A DNA stretch of 11,871 bases from Weeksellaceae bacterium (GCA_028694715.1 JAQVKJ010000005.1:1-11871), one strand, 5' to 3'; positions 1-7,393 are shown, numbered from the stretch's first letter. The notes: generated by a model from the sequence alone, not told the origin. Program-made: numbers and translations.

Positions 1-1333
1 TTTCAAAAACCGCATAACAAGTTTCATCGGGTGTAAATGTATAGGTATATGTTCCCGGTGTTGTTGTATCGATGACTGCTGGCGACCAACTTCCGTTCAC
101 ATTCGGGCTCGGGTCGGGTAAGGGCGGTGGTGTATCACCTTCGCAAATCGGTTCAATTGGATTAAATGTCAGGTCTATCATTGGGAGAATTACCACCTCT
201 ACCTCAGCGGTTTGTGTCACACACTGTCCGGGGTCGGGAGTAAAGGTATAAACCTGAGTATTGAAAGGGTCAAAAGCGGGTGTCCAAGTACCAGTGGCTC
301 CTTCTATGGAGATAGGTGGCAAAGGATTTGGCATGTCTGGGCACTGAGGTGGAATAGGGGCAAAAGTAGGTTCATCGCTTGGGGGCAAACATGGTCCCAC
401 GATGATGGGCTGTCTTTCGCAACCTTCTCCCTCTGGGCAGCAGGAAGCATAGAAAATCATTCCTTGCGGACAGGCTTGTCCGGGAGGATCATAATAAAAT
501 GGGGAACCCGTTCCAATCATTGTACCACCTGAGGCAGATGTCCACCAGCTTACATCCTCTCCTGTGCCACATTCGGCTTCGAGTACAGCGATGTAGTTGT
601 ATTCTGCGCCTCCATTGATGCACTCTGTAATTACTTCGGTATTTTCAGGACCTGAGGCATAAAGCGGAATTTCCGAAGCGATGGTGTTGATAGAGAATGA
701 GACTGAATTGTCTTGGGTATCCGCAATGGACCAGCATCCCGTATTTCCATCTGAGCTACCTTTCAGGGAAAAATAGGTTGTTTCCGTATCTATACGGCTG
801 TTGCAGAAAGTCATATCAAAACCAATTGAAAAATTGGTGTAACAATCCAAAGACGAGTGCCCATAATTGTTGGCCGGATTTCCGTCATTGTTAGGGTTTG
901 AGCCACAACAAGAGTTGGAATTAGTCCCATCATAATAAAAACCGACACCTCCCGTATCACCTGCAGAACAAGGGGCTCCGGTACAACTTAATTGTGGGAT
1001 CCAACCGGCAGGAAGATTCACATTCGCAACTGTTATATTTTCACCTTCCGGAAAAAAGAAACCGTGTACCCAATTGGCACCGGGCTGGTCGTATCTCAGA
1101 TTTGACATTGTGACTCTCAATGTAGTAAATCCACAAGGGTCAATGATTTTTAAATCACCGTCTTCTACTATACTTCCATCCGAAGTAATCATTTCTGCGG
1201 TGATGATAGGTGTACTTCCACAAGTGGCAAAATTCCCTGTCCGGGTTATATTTCCCACTGTAACAAAATTACTTTGAGACAAGCCAAATACTGATGTTAG
1301 CAGGGTCAATATGAAAAAGTAGTTTTTTAACAT
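1..1333 (-). CDS. Large secreted Ig-repeat surface protein, N-terminal part (truncated by window edge)
   Basis: The frame is open from the ATG at 1333 to the left edge (444 codons, no stop), so the C terminus is outside. The protein starts with a Sec signal peptide (MLKNYFFILTLLTSVFGLSQS). Residues about 22-260 form a Cys-, Gly- and Asn-rich region I cannot name. Around residues 275-310 the pattern WWTSASGGT followed by GTGSPF resembles the Ig_7 domain of Bacteroidota surface proteins. From about residue 319 two tandem units of roughly 62 residues follow, each with F-x-PI-x-x-(Q/I)C near the start, a proline-rich stretch, W-(T/S)-PA and a YTFTPD strand; the second runs off the edge. Such repeats are typical of very long gliding- or adhesion-associated proteins that often end in a type IX sorting domain, but that end is not visible. 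The start lies 28 nt after the stop of the upstream gene, so co-transcription is likely. Binding partner unknown. Confidence 0.85.
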   Translation of the reverse strand, partial: MLKNYFFILTLLTSVFGLSQSNFVTVGNITRTGNFATCGSTPIITAEMITSDGSIVEDGDLKIIDPCGFTTLRVTMSNLRYDQPGANWVHGFFFPEGENITVANVNLPAGWIPQLSCTGAPCSAGDTGGVGFYYDGTNSNSCCGSNPNNDGNPANNYGHSSLDCYTNFSIGFDMTFCNSRIDTETTYFSLKGSSDGNTGCWSIADTQDNSVSFSINTIASEIPLYASGPENTEVITECINGGAEYNYIAVLEAECGTGEDVSWWTSASGGTMIGTGSPFYYDPPGQACPQGMIFYASCCPEGEGCERQPIIVGPCLPPSDEPTFAPIPPQCPDMPNPLPPISIEGATGTWTPAFDPFNTQVYTFTPDPGQCVTQTAEVEVVILPMIDLTFNPIEPICEGDTPPPLPDPSPNVNGSWSPAVIDTTTPGTYTYTFTPDETCYAVFE

Positions 1334-1361
1334 TTAGTAAATTTTTCGTGTTAATTAATTA

Positions 1362-1802
1362 CTAATGAGACAAATTTTTTAAATAATTCTGCAGAATCGG
1401 TAGAATCGGTTTATAATTCTCGTTCGAGCTGTTGAGATAATGTTCGCATATAAACTTTTTATCATTGGGACTGATTCGCTCATTATAAATCACCTTCAAC
1501 ACAGAAGCTCTCATGTATGTTAGTTTCGTATGGACGATTGGTTCATCCTGAACTGCATTCAAGTGGTTGACAACTTCAACAGGAAGCTCAACCTCTTCGC
1601 TGTTAGAAATCAAAAAATGCAAACGGTCAATTAATTCATTTCCCTGAAAGGATTTTGAAGGATCAAACTCCAGATAATTCTGATGCTGAGAAGTTGAATT
1701 GAAGTCTTGCGAATAACCAACGACCGATATCAACAGCAAAGGAACAAACACCCACAAATTATTGATTCTCATCTCCAATGTGTTAATTATTGATTTGAAC
1801 AT
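1362..1802 (-). CDS. Small exported protein of unknown function
   Basis: I do not recognise this 146-residue protein. Residues 11-32 (from MRINNLWVF to GYSQ) look like a classical signal peptide with a hydrophobic core VFVPLLLISVVGYS and probable cleavage near GYS/Q. The mature part of about 115 residues is mixed charged, probably helical, with a single Cys and no visible catalytic motif. Two starts are possible: ATG at 1802, or ATG at 1772, which would put the signal peptide at the very N terminus. Neither has a convincing Shine-Dalgarno, as is common in Bacteroidota. A TAnnTTTG box at 1850-1857 (minus strand) fits a promoter for either start. The stop is 28 nt from the ATG of the downstream Ig-repeat protein, suggesting a two-gene unit; a role linked to that surface protein is only an inference. 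Confidence 0.7.
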   Translation of the reverse strand: MFKSIINTLEMRINNLWVFVPLLLISVVGYSQDFNSTSQHQNYLEFDPSKSFQGNELIDRLHFLISNSEEVELPVEVVNHLNAVQDEPIVHTKLTYMRASVLKVIYNERISPNDKKFICEHYLNSSNENYKPILPILQNYLKNLSH

Positions 1803-1849
1803 AGTATTAATTTAAAAAAATAGAAAATAACCCGACTGATTAAAACAAT

Positions 1850-1857
1850 CAAATATA
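1850..1857 (-). promoter_or_regulatory. Promoter -7 box (TATATTTG) for the small exported protein
   Basis: The minus strand reads TATATTTG, an exact match to the Bacteroidota TAnnTTTG -7 element, about 48 nt before the ATG at 1802. No clear TTTG -33 box lies 19-23 nt upstream. It is placed just after the terminator of the efflux operon, where a new transcription unit is expected. Confidence 0.4.
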
Positions 1858-1888
1858 AAAATTTATTGTCATTAATTGAATTGAACCA

Positions 1889-1928
1889 CAAAAAAATAAT
1901 CCGGCGATTGCTCGGCCGGATCATTTTG
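1889..1928 (-). terminator. Intrinsic terminator of the ABC efflux operon
   Basis: A perfect 7-bp stem (ATCCGGC with GCCGGAT, 1899-1921) closes a 9-nt loop. On the minus strand it is followed by TTATTTTTTT, a proper U-tract. It lies about 30 nt beyond the stop codon of the membrane-fusion protein gene, so it ends the four-gene operon and separates it from the next unit. Confidence 0.85.
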
Positions 1929-1953
1929 GAAACTGTTAAAACTATTTACTAGA

Positions 1954-3093
1954 TTATCTGTGCGGTGCTCCTCCAGTGCTTTTTTCCAAGTCTGTATTGA
2001 AAATTTTCACCTTGTCCCCTTTTTTAAGTCCACCGAGTACTTGTGTATAAACGCCGTCAGAGATTCCCAGTTCAATGATTTTTTTCTGATAGACAGGTTG
2101 TTCATAATCTTCGGTTCCGGGTTTGAGTACTTCCACGAAGGGCTCTCCGTTGTCGTCAAATCGGACATGGGCGGTTTCTATGGCCAGTGCATCTTTGGCT
2201 TCTGACAGAATCACTTCTGCATTGGCACTGTAATTGGCCCTGAGAAAAATGTCTTCTTTGAGTTGCACATCTGCTTTGATTTCAAACTGCACTATGCCAC
2301 TATTGTCTGCTCCGGAGGGTGAAATAAAACTGAGAATGCCTTCAAATTTTTCATCCGGCAAAGCTCCAATGGTCACTGCGATTGGCATACCTTCCTTTAG
2401 TTTACCAACATCGGCTTCATCCGCATTTCCTTCAAAAATCATTTGTTTCACATCGGCCATGGTGGCAATGGTGGTTCCCACACTAAAATTGTTAATTTCC
2501 TGCACCATATTACCGATTTCGACCGGGATGGTGAGAATCATGCCCGAAATGGTGGCGCGAATCTGTGTGGTCGCATAACTTTCCAGTCCGGGAGCCACGC
2601 CGGTTTGTGCGAGTTTATAATTGGCTTGTGCGTCTTTCAGGTTTTGTTGTGCAATCTGATAGCTCATCAATGCATTGTCGTATTCCTGTTTGGGTACGAC
2701 TCCTTGTTCATAAAGCGATTTTGTACGATTGAACTGAATTTCTTCGTTGTTGAGTGTGATTTTTGCCGAATTGATTTGCTGTTGGGCTGCATTCAGGCTG
2801 CTCACACTCGGTATGACTCTGAGTGTGGCAATTAAATCACCGGCATTGACCACATCTCCTTCTTTGACATGAATTTGAGCAATCACACCTGAAATATTGG
2901 GTTTGATTTCAATCAATTCCCTGGGTTTGACCGAGCCCGTGGCCACTGCTTTGGTCACAATGTCTCGTGTGCCGATTTCTGCAGTATCAAACTTGTCGAG
3001 TGTTTTTGTACTGGTTTTATACATATATCCAACGGCCAAAATAACAGCCAATATGAATCCGAGTATCAGTAGAATCTTCAATCCTTTTTTCAT
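1954..3093 (-). CDS. Periplasmic adaptor (membrane-fusion protein, HlyD/MacA type) of an ABC efflux pump
   Basis: 379 residues, a normal length for the family. An N-terminal membrane anchor (residues about 5-24, LKILLILGFILAVILAVGYMY) has short basic residues before it. A split biotinyl-lipoyl domain follows: first half about 56-95 (IKPNISGVIAQIHVKEGDVV), second half after the hairpin (TTQIRATISGMIL with PVEIGNMV). Between them, about 97-170, is a two-helix coiled-coil hairpin rich in Q, N, A and L (AQQQINSAKITLNNEE; YQIAQQNLKDAQANYKLAQ), the part that reaches the outer-membrane channel in MacA/HlyD proteins. Beta-barrel and membrane-proximal domains (about 200-365) finish the protein. It is the last gene of the operon, 14 nt after permease 2, and is followed by a terminator. 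The hairpin is short, MacA-like rather than the long HlyD form. The substrate cannot be told from sequence, and no TolC-like gene is in the window. Confidence 0.93.
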   Translation of the reverse strand: MKKGLKILLILGFILAVILAVGYMYKTSTKTLDKFDTAEIGTRDIVTKAVATGSVKPRELIEIKPNISGVIAQIHVKEGDVVNAGDLIATLRVIPSVSSLNAAQQQINSAKITLNNEEIQFNRTKSLYEQGVVPKQEYDNALMSYQIAQQNLKDAQANYKLAQTGVAPGLESYATTQIRATISGMILTIPVEIGNMVQEINNFSVGTTIATMADVKQMIFEGNADEADVGKLKEGMPIAVTIGALPDEKFEGILSFISPSGADNSGIVQFEIKADVQLKEDIFLRANYSANAEVILSEAKDALAIETAHVRFDDNGEPFVEVLKPGTEDYEQPVYQKKIIELGISDGVYTQVLGGLKKGDKVKIFNTDLEKSTGGAPHR

Positions 3094-3107
3094 TGCTCAA
3101 TTAAATT

Positions 3108-4364
3108 TTATTCGTCCCTCAGCGCATCAATGGGTTTGATTGCTATTGCTCTCTGCGCCGGAATCATTCCGGCAATCATTGCCATAATTATCATAATTAG
3201 TAGTGCAACACCCAGAGTTGTTACATCAACTGAAGCATTTATAAACGGAAAACTGTTTTCGTTGCCCGAAACCACAAAAACATTGATGATGTATAGTACA
3301 AAAGATGCACCCACTATGCCCGAAAGCCCCGCTATGGTCGTCAAAACAATGGATTCGAGCAGTATTTGAGAACGGATTTGAGAAGGCACTGCTCCCAAAG
3401 CTCGGCGAATACCAAATTCCTTGGTTCGTTCAGAAACCGTAATCAGCAAAATACTCGCAATGGCAATCACTCCCGAGAACAGGGTCAATGCTCCCACCAC
3501 AATGGCGAGCAATTGTAAGCCTTTCATGAAGGAGTACATTTTGTTCAAATTTTCACCAAGATTGAATCCACCGATCGCCTGTGTATCGTCGGGAGAAACT
3601 GTTTTTCTCTCCTTGAGGAAGCTTTTGACTTGCTGTTCAAAAGCCACAATGTCCACATTGTCGTATGCGTTGATGATGGCAAAACCAACCACCCCTTTTC
3701 GGTTGTACACCTGTTGAAAGGTGGAAAAAGGGATATGTATGTCTGTAGATCTCCCGAAAGAAATCGCACTTTCTCCATACACACCTATGACGGTGTACAT
3801 GCCATCTCCAATCTGAATCATTTCTCCGACAGGTTGGGCATTGGGTCCAAACACCTCTGTGGAATTGTCTTTGCCAATGACACAGACTTTTCGGCTGTAT
3901 TTAATGTCGTCTTGGTTAATAAATCTTCCTTGGACTATGGGTTTGGGAAACATTTCGTTCTGTTCGGGATAATCACCTACTACCGAATAATTGTTTGGTT
4001 TTCCGGCATACTGTATGATGACATTGGGCTGCATACTCCTTGGGGCGATTTTTCGGATTTGCGGAAAATTCTGTTTGAGCGCATCCAAATCTTCGATTTT
4101 CAATTCGAGTACTCTTCCCCTTTGATAGCCTTCGTAGGGAACGGCTGTCTGTCCCATCCAAACAAAGAGGCTATTGGTGGCTGCATTTCCGAAGAGTTTG
4201 TCAAAACCGTTTTGCACTCCCCTTGACGAACCGAGCAAAGCGACAAACAAAAACATTCCCCAAGCCACGCCAATCATTGTAAGCATGGTCCTCAGCTTGT
4301 TTTTCCGTATGGCCGCATAGACTTCGGCCCAGGCGTCTGTATTGAATATTATCGGTTTCATCAT
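3108..4364 (-). CDS. MacB/FtsX-type ABC permease, second of two paralogues
   Basis: 418 residues with the MacB topology: cytoplasmic N-terminal helix (AWAEVYAAIRKNKLRTMLTM), first membrane span about 27-45, a large periplasmic MacB_PCD domain about 50-285, then three spans about 286-310, 340-362 and 385-405. The coupling loop after the second span reads SERTKEFGIRRALGAVP, the FtsX-family signature that contacts the ATPase. It ends in IKPIDALRDE exactly like its neighbour. The ATG at 4364 overlaps the TGA of permease 1 (ATGA), implying translational coupling; a second ATG follows at once (4361). Stand-alone permeases without a fused ATPase, in adjacent non-identical copies, suggest a heterodimer rather than the MacB homodimer. 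Substrate unknown. Confidence 0.93.
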   Translation of the reverse strand: MMKPIIFNTDAWAEVYAAIRKNKLRTMLTMIGVAWGMFLFVALLGSSRGVQNGFDKLFGNAATNSLFVWMGQTAVPYEGYQRGRVLELKIEDLDALKQNFPQIRKIAPRSMQPNVIIQYAGKPNNYSVVGDYPEQNEMFPKPIVQGRFINQDDIKYSRKVCVIGKDNSTEVFGPNAQPVGEMIQIGDGMYTVIGVYGESAISFGRSTDIHIPFSTFQQVYNRKGVVGFAIINAYDNVDIVAFEQQVKSFLKERKTVSPDDTQAIGGFNLGENLNKMYSFMKGLQLLAIVVGALTLFSGVIAIASILLITVSERTKEFGIRRALGAVPSQIRSQILLESIVLTTIAGLSGIVGASFVLYIINVFVVSGNENSFPFINASVDVTTLGVALLIMIIMAMIAGMIPAQRAIAIKPIDALRDE

Positions 4365-5590
4365 TCGTCTCTTAGTGCATCAATGGGTTTAATTTTCGCG
4401 GCATATCTGGCTGGAATAAATCCTGCCAGAAAACCAGCAACGAACAAAATCACACAGGCCAAAATCAGTGAACCACTGCTCACTCCGGGATTGTAAATAA
4501 AATAATCCGCCAGTCCTTCATTGATATTTTCGACCAACACAGTGGCGGTCATTATGCCGATTACACCAAACAAAAGGGTGATGACCACCGCTTCTTGCAT
4601 CACCAACGAGATGATGTTATATGGAGTGGCACCCAGTGCCTTTCTGATACCGATTTCTTTGGTTCTTTCTTTCACGCTGAACACCATAATGTTGCCAATA
4701 CTGACCACGCCAGCAATCAGGCTGCCTCCGCCTATGACAAAAACGATGATGGTAAGTACAAAAAAGAAAGCATTGGTATTGCTCATCTGTTCGGAGGAAT
4801 CCCAAATTCTGATGCCGCTTTGGTCGTCCGGACTGATGTTGTGTCTGGATTTTAAATCGCTTTTTAGGTCGTTTGAAAAGCGGGAGAGTTCGTCTGTTGA
4901 CATTCCGTCATTGGGAGTGATGGTAATGCTCGGCAATTCATCTGTACCATAAATGATTTGCAGGGTGGTAATCGGCACATAAATTCCTCTTTCTTCTCGA
5001 TCATCGTTGGTATTAGTAGCAAATACGCCGATGATTTCGTACATGCCAGAGCCGATATTGATGAATTGACCGATGACATCTTCTCCTTTCATCAGGTCGC
5101 TGACCACCATGCGGCCGATGACGGCAGTTTTTCGTTGTTCTTTTGTATCCTCTCTACTAAAAAAGCGGCCTTTTTCCATTCGGATATTCGTCATATCAAA
5201 ATAATCGTGACTGACACCGGTCACCGAATACGAACCTGACTCACCTCCGTATTTTACCATCAATGATTGGCTGTATTCACCACTGATGTATTTTATTTTG
5301 TCGGAATAATTTTCTGTAATATAATCCAAATCCCTGTTCTTCAGTATGATTTGTCTTCCTTTCTGATAGCCTCCAAAAGATTCGGTGGTTCGGGTACCGA
5401 AAATGTACATGTTCATTGCACCTGCCTGAAAAAATTCTTTCTGGAAGCCATTTTGCAAACCGTTGCCCATGCCAAAAAGCACTATAAAGACAAACAAAGC
5501 CAGTGAAATGGTAAGGCCGGACAACATCGTCCGGAGTTTGTTGCTTGCTATGGAGGCCCCTATTTCTCGCCAGCGATCAATATCAAACAC
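4361..5590 (-). CDS. MacB/FtsX-type ABC permease, first of two paralogues
   Basis: 409 residues. MFDIDRWREIGASIASNKLRT at the N terminus is the standard opening of Bacteroidota MacB-like permeases, so I keep the GTG codon at 5590 as start; the only nearby ATG upstream (in ATGTATAG) is out of frame. First span about 23-43, periplasmic domain about 45-275, then spans about 277-303, 334-354 and 374-396. The coupling loop VKERTKEIGIRKALGATP (about 306-323) is clear. The C terminus IKPIDALRDE matches permease 2. It starts 18 nt after the ATPase stop and overlaps permease 2 by 4 nt. Together with its neighbour it should form the membrane part of one exporter. It lacks the N-terminal ATPase fused in Escherichia coli MacB, which is supplied here by the separate upstream gene. 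Confidence 0.93.
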   Translation of the reverse strand: MFDIDRWREIGASIASNKLRTMLSGLTISLALFVFIVLFGMGNGLQNGFQKEFFQAGAMNMYIFGTRTTESFGGYQKGRQIILKNRDLDYITENYSDKIKYISGEYSQSLMVKYGGESGSYSVTGVSHDYFDMTNIRMEKGRFFSREDTKEQRKTAVIGRMVVSDLMKGEDVIGQFINIGSGMYEIIGVFATNTNDDREERGIYVPITTLQIIYGTDELPSITITPNDGMSTDELSRFSNDLKSDLKSRHNISPDDQSGIRIWDSSEQMSNTNAFFFVLTIIVFVIGGGSLIAGVVSIGNIMVFSVKERTKEIGIRKALGATPYNIISLVMQEAVVITLLFGVIGIMTATVLVENINEGLADYFIYNPGVSSGSLILACVILFVAGFLAGFIPARYAAKIKPIDALRDE

Positions 5591-5608
5591 AACTATACAT
5601 TTTATTAA

Positions 5609-6298
5609 TCATAACCTGACCTGTTCAATGCGTTCATCGCTCATTATCATTCCGTCTTTGAGACGGACGATTCTTTTACACATACGCGCAATTTCGTCTT
5701 CATGGGTCACCATCAGTATGGTTTTTCCTTCATCATTGATTTCCTGAATCAGCTTGATGACTTCGGCTGAAGTTTTTGAATCGAGTGCCCCTGTGGGTTC
5801 GTCGGCCAGCAGCAGTTTGGGCTTTGCCGCCAGTGCTCTGGCGATAGCCACTCTTTGTTTTTGTCCGCCCGAAAGTTCATTCGGCATATGTGCTGCCCAG
5901 TTGGTCAGCCCCACCCTTTCCAGGTATTGCATTGCAATCTTGGAACGATTTTTTCGGCTTACATTCTGATAATACAAGGGCAAGGCTACATTTTCAACCA
6001 CATTTTTAAAACTAATTAGGTTGTAGGACTGAAAAATAAATCCCAAAAATTTGTTTCTGTAATTGGCTGCTTTCTTTTCATTGAGTTTCTCAATTTTCAC
6101 TCCATCCAATTCATACAGACCTGAATCATGGGTATCGAGCATGCCGATGATATTCAGCAGTGTAGATTTACCCGAACCCGAAGCACCCATGATGGCAACA
6201 AATTCACCTTCTTCAACATCTAAATTGATGCCCTTTAGCACATGCAGATAATTGATGCCCATCTTGTACGACTTGTTCAAATCACGAATTTTTATCAT
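5609..6298 (-). CDS. ABC transporter ATPase subunit, MacB/LolD/FtsE family
   Basis: 229 residues, the usual size for stand-alone LolD/FtsE-like ATPases. All catalytic elements are present: Walker A GASGSGKST (38-46), Q-loop Q90 in FIFQSYNL, signature LSGGQKQRV (142-150), Walker B LLLADEPTGALD (162-173) with E167, and H-loop H199 in MVTHE. It hydrolyses ATP at the cytoplasmic face to drive the two MacB-like permeases encoded directly downstream. The start is ATG at 6298, supported by AAGGA 7 nt upstream. It is the first gene of the operon; the promoter region carries a palindrome (6328-6347), so expression is probably switched by a repressor. In isolation it could be mistaken for lolD, but the operon partners (two MacB permeases plus an adaptor) point to an efflux or export pump rather than lipoprotein release. 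Confidence 0.95.
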   Translation of the reverse strand: MIKIRDLNKSYKMGINYLHVLKGINLDVEEGEFVAIMGASGSGKSTLLNIIGMLDTHDSGLYELDGVKIEKLNEKKAANYRNKFLGFIFQSYNLISFKNVVENVALPLYYQNVSRKNRSKIAMQYLERVGLTNWAAHMPNELSGGQKQRVAIARALAAKPKLLLADEPTGALDSKTSAEVIKLIQEINDEGKTILMVTHEDEIARMCKRIVRLKDGMIMSDERIEQVRL

Positions 6299-6314
6299 TT
6301 GGTCCTTCGAGTTA

Positions 6315-6348
6315 AAAAACTATTACATTGGTCAAACTTTTGACCAAA
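6315..6348 (-). promoter_or_regulatory. Probable promoter of the ABC efflux operon
   Basis: On the minus strand TTTG (6348-6345) is followed after 22 nt by TAGTTTTT (6322-6315), close to the Bacteroidota TTTG / TAnnTTTG promoter with one mismatch in the -7 box. Transcription would begin near 6308, giving a short leader containing AAGGA before the ATG at 6298. The same TTTG-N22-box spacing is seen at the apt promoter. The palindrome at 6328-6347 fills most of the spacer. Confidence 0.5.
6328..6347. promoter_or_regulatory. Palindromic operator candidate, 9-bp arms
   Basis: TTGGTCAAAC/TTTTGACCAA is a perfect inverted repeat of 9-bp arms (TTGGTCAAA and TTTGACCAA) around a 2-nt centre. It sits between the inferred -33 and -7 elements of the efflux operon, where a bound dimeric repressor would block RNA polymerase. 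It is not followed by a T-tract and is too tight (2-nt loop) to be a good RNA hairpin. TetR-type regulators often control such pumps, but no regulator gene is in the window, so the family is a guess. It may also affect the divergent lipoprotein gene. Confidence 0.6.
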
Positions 6349-6389
6349 AAGTTACAGTTGGTGATGAATTTAATTATATTTGATTTGAT

Positions 6390-6836
6390 ATGAATAAGAA
6401 AATTTTGATTTACGGGATTTGTTTCCCTCTGCTATCCTTTGTGATGTTCGGTTGCAAGGACGATGATTCCACGCTTTGTTTCTCGCCTCCCACTTCAGTA
6501 ATTTTTGGATTTTTGGATTCTGAGGGTAACAACTTGATTGAAAATGGTAGCTTGAAACTCAGTGATATCAAAATCAAAGAAATTATTGATGAAGAGAATG
6601 AATTAGTTGTGGAATTTTCGTTGAGGGAGGATTACCGAATCTCGTTGAATAACATTGGATGGTACGATGGCATTAAAAACTACACTTTCAGCTCACCATT
6701 GATTGAATTTGGTTTCATTGTTAAATCCTCTGAAATCACGGGAGATTGTTCGGGATACAAAATAGAAGAAATTGATTTTGTAGGTATGACTCCTGTGTTG
6801 GGTGACTATGGTGTATTCGAGTTCATTGTTCCATAA
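6390..6836 (+). CDS. Small lipoprotein, possibly surface-exposed, function unknown
   Basis: 148 residues with no family I recognise. The N terminus (MNKKILIYGICFPLLSFVMFGC) is a type II signal peptide with the lipidated Cys at residue 22; the lipobox is loose (M-F-G-C), as is tolerated in Bacteroidota. The Cys is followed directly by KDDD, which fits the K-(D/E)2-type lipoprotein export signal described for flavobacterial surface lipoproteins. The mature part is mainly predicted beta strands, acidic, with two further Cys residues (30 and about 124) that could pair. It is divergent from the efflux operon (91-nt gap) and ends 2 nt from the end of apt on the other strand. A TATATTTG box (6375-6382) lies so close to the ATG that it would give an almost leaderless transcript, so its promoter is uncertain. 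Confidence 0.75.
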   Translation: MNKKILIYGICFPLLSFVMFGCKDDDSTLCFSPPTSVIFGFLDSEGNNLIENGSLKLSDIKIKEIIDEENELVVEFSLREDYRISLNNIGWYDGIKNYTFSSPLIEFGFIVKSSEITGDCSGYKIEEIDFVGMTPVLGDYGVFEFIVP

Positions 6837-6838
6837 TA

Positions 6839-7372
6839 TCATTCATAGGAGAGCAGGCATTGTATTTCGTAACTATACTGCAACAGTCTTTGTTTGCCGC
6901 CCAATGAGACGAGTTCTGCTATGAAACTGAACTGAGCGGGTACACCCCCACACTTTTTAATCAGTTTTGCGGTTGCTTGGGCTGTACCCCCGGTAGCAAG
7001 TACATCGTCGTGAATCAAAAATCTCATACCGTCTTTGATGTAGGCTGGTTGAACTTCTATGGTTGCTTCGCCATATTCCAAACGATAGGATTCGGACACT
7101 GTGGGGGGAGGAAGTTTTCCGGTCTTTCTGATGAGTACAAATGGCAATCCCAGCTTTTGGGCAATCAATAAACCAAACAAAAATCCACGGCTTTCGATGC
7201 CACAGACGGCGTCCACTTTTCCTTGACTGTATGTTGCAAATACGGTGGCGATTTCATTCACCAGCGGCGGATTCTGAAATAGGGTTGAGATGTCTTTGAA
7301 TTGTATGCCGGGTGAAGGGAAATCGGGAACTCTGCCTATGTTCTCGTCGATTAGTTGGGTGAATGTATCCAT
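6839..7372 (-). CDS. apt: Adenine phosphoribosyltransferase
   Basis: Converts adenine plus PRPP to AMP and pyrophosphate in the cytoplasm (purine salvage). 177 residues, typical length. Family landmarks in order: RVPDFPSPGIQFKDIS (14-29), GIESRGFLFG (58-67), the flexible region RKTGKLPPPTVSESYRLEYG (82-101) and the PRPP-binding loop IHDDVLATGGTA (120-131) with both Asp residues and the TGGT turn. The ATG at 7372 is the natural start. A promoter with TTTG-N22-TAGATTTG precedes it (7394-7427). Its stop is 2 nt from the stop of the convergent lipoprotein gene, with no hairpin terminator between, so the two transcripts probably overlap at their 3' ends. Confidence 0.96.
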   Translation of the reverse strand: MDTFTQLIDENIGRVPDFPSPGIQFKDISTLFQNPPLVNEIATVFATYSQGKVDAVCGIESRGFLFGLLIAQKLGLPFVLIRKTGKLPPPTVSESYRLEYGEATIEVQPAYIKDGMRFLIHDDVLATGGTAQATAKLIKKCGGVPAQFSFIAELVSLGGKQRLLQYSYEIQCLLSYE

Positions 7373-7393
7373 GAGTTACTTTTTTGTTTGTAG

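Noticed and set aside
212..1277. Plus-strand open frames opposite the Ig-repeat gene
   Set aside because: They are out-of-phase shadows with odd, low-complexity translations, while the minus strand has one continuous frame with a signal peptide and recognisable repeats.
1836..1852. Short inverted repeat TGATT-N5-AATCA
   Set aside because: Only 5 AT-rich base pairs; expected by chance in such sequence and without a T-tract.
5609..6298. Naming the ATPase lolD and the permeases lolC/lolE
   Set aside because: The adaptor gene in the same operon and the MacB-type periplasmic domains point to a MacAB-like exporter.
6375..6382. TATATTTG as promoter of the plus-strand lipoprotein gene
   Set aside because: It is a perfect -7 box, but the start of transcription would fall on the ATG itself and no TTTG lies at the proper distance; not strong enough to list as a promoter.
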